Shown: piece after piece, positions 6,222-6,645 of the stretch
Position numbering within the stretch: position 1 is the stretch's first letter
Layout: every line of letters begins with the position of its first letter
Assembly: GCA_016195505.1 (NCBI GenBank)
Contig: JACPZN010000386.1
Span: forward strand, 1 to 6,645
Reading direction: 5' to 3'
DNA length: 6,645 nucleotides
Origin: Nitrospirota bacterium
GTDB lineage: Bacteria; Nitrospirota; Nitrospiria; Nitrospirales; Nitrospiraceae
Notes under the pieces: model-generated
What the model was told of the DNA's origin: nothing
Database searches by the model: none
What the model saw: only the letters and a program-made list of their open reading frames with translations
Position numbers and translations under genes: made by a program

Positions 6222-6645
6222 TGAAGTTCCGGCACGTAGGGGGTGAGATGTTTTCGGAGCGTTTCCAACTCGGGATACTTCTGCAGATTGCGTTTGACAT
6301 AGCTCAAGACCCTGGGAATATCCGCCAGGAATTTGGCGTTGCCTTTGACGCGGTCAATGTAAACGAATCGCCCGGCCGCCTTGAGATTACGCTGGATGCT
6401 CGTGAGATCAAAGAGGCGGCGAAATGCGGCACGATTGGTCCACACGTGGCGCCGCTCGGCCAGCAGATCAAGATAGTAATCCACCAGACCGTCGACGAGG
6501 GCCTCATCGAGCTGCATATAGGCATCCCGCAAGAGCGACGCCAAATCATAAGTCGCCGGCCCCGTCAGTGCATCCTGGAAATCGATCACTCCGAGCCGCA
6601 ACCCATCGACCATCAAGTTGCGCGAGTGATAATCCCGATGGGTGA
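6218..6645 (-). CDS. amgK: AmgK-like sugar kinase, C-terminal part (partial, runs off right edge)
   Basis: The minus strand carries the last 141 codons of an aminoglycoside-phosphotransferase-fold kinase (COG3178 type). The frame is open to the window edge, so its true start is outside. The Brenner motif HRDYHSRN (HxDxxxxN, with the catalytic Asp and metal-binding Asn) is right at the edge. VIDFQDA holds the second metal-binding Asp, and YDLASLLRD follows. The C-terminal stretch with QRNLKAAGRF and a tail ending in YPELETLR resembles the AmgK branch, which phosphorylates the anomeric position of MurNAc and GlcNAc. The product would feed the MurU-like enzyme just downstream. Characterised AmgK proteins are about 340 residues, so over half is missing and the N-lobe cannot be checked. 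The alternative is another COG3178 kinase of unknown substrate. The stop codon lies inside a heptamer-repeat array. Confidence 0.82.
   Translation of the reverse strand, partial: THRDYHSRNLMVDGLRLGVIDFQDALTGPATYDLASLLRDAYMQLDEALVDGLVDYYLDLLAERRHVWTNRAAFRRLFDLTSIQRNLKAAGRFVYIDRVKGNAKFLADIPRVLSYVKRNLQKYPELETLRKHLTPYVPELQ

Overview
The window is a chromosomal segment of a moderately GC-rich Gram-negative-type bacterium. My best guess is Nitrospira or a relative. That rests on codon and GC feel, the gene content and the style of the intergenic heptamer repeats, and on no database comparison. No rRNA, tRNA, CRISPR, insertion sequence, integrase or phage gene is visible, and the coding sequences look like ordinary housekeeping and accessory chromosome.

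Layout. On the minus strand at the left edge (1-1174) is the 5' quarter of gltB, the large subunit of glutamate synthase. It is cut by the window edge and reads without a stop through the whole glutaminase domain. A 221-bp divergent region (1175-1395) separates it from the plus-strand gene for a long-chain polyprenyl diphosphate synthase (ispB type, 1396-2400). This region holds two back-to-back -35-like boxes with a small palindrome between them. A 127-bp gap leads to a DUF1015/COG4198 family protein of unknown function (2528-3850). A 91-bp gap filled with an inverted heptamer-repeat element leads to an NtrC-type sigma-54-dependent response regulator (3942-5339). It converges, with only 39 bp between stops, on two minus-strand genes. 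These are a MurU-like sugar-1-phosphate nucleotidyltransferase (5379-6116) and, upstream of it, the C-terminal part of an AmgK-like sugar kinase (6218-6645, cut by the right edge).

How the genes work together. The clearest functional unit is the AmgK/MurU pair. In pseudomonads these enzymes turn recycled N-acetylmuramic acid into UDP-MurNAc, bypassing MurA/MurB. IspB supplies the side chain of respiratory quinones, and GltB assimilates ammonia. The response regulator has all the parts needed to activate sigma-54 promoters, but no histidine kinase is in the window. DUF1015 and the regulator lie in the same direction, but nothing shows that they act together.

The most unusual signal is non-coding. 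Two intergenic gaps (3851-3927 and 6125-6221) each carry the same architecture. Degenerate 7-bp units built around TGA form an array on one strand, then a 31-38 nt spacer, then a matching array on the other strand. The two elements use different unit sequences but share the period, the inverted layout and the spacer size. Because the period is 7, each element puts TGA stops in all three frames of one strand and in two frames of the other. I found no convincing novel protein system.
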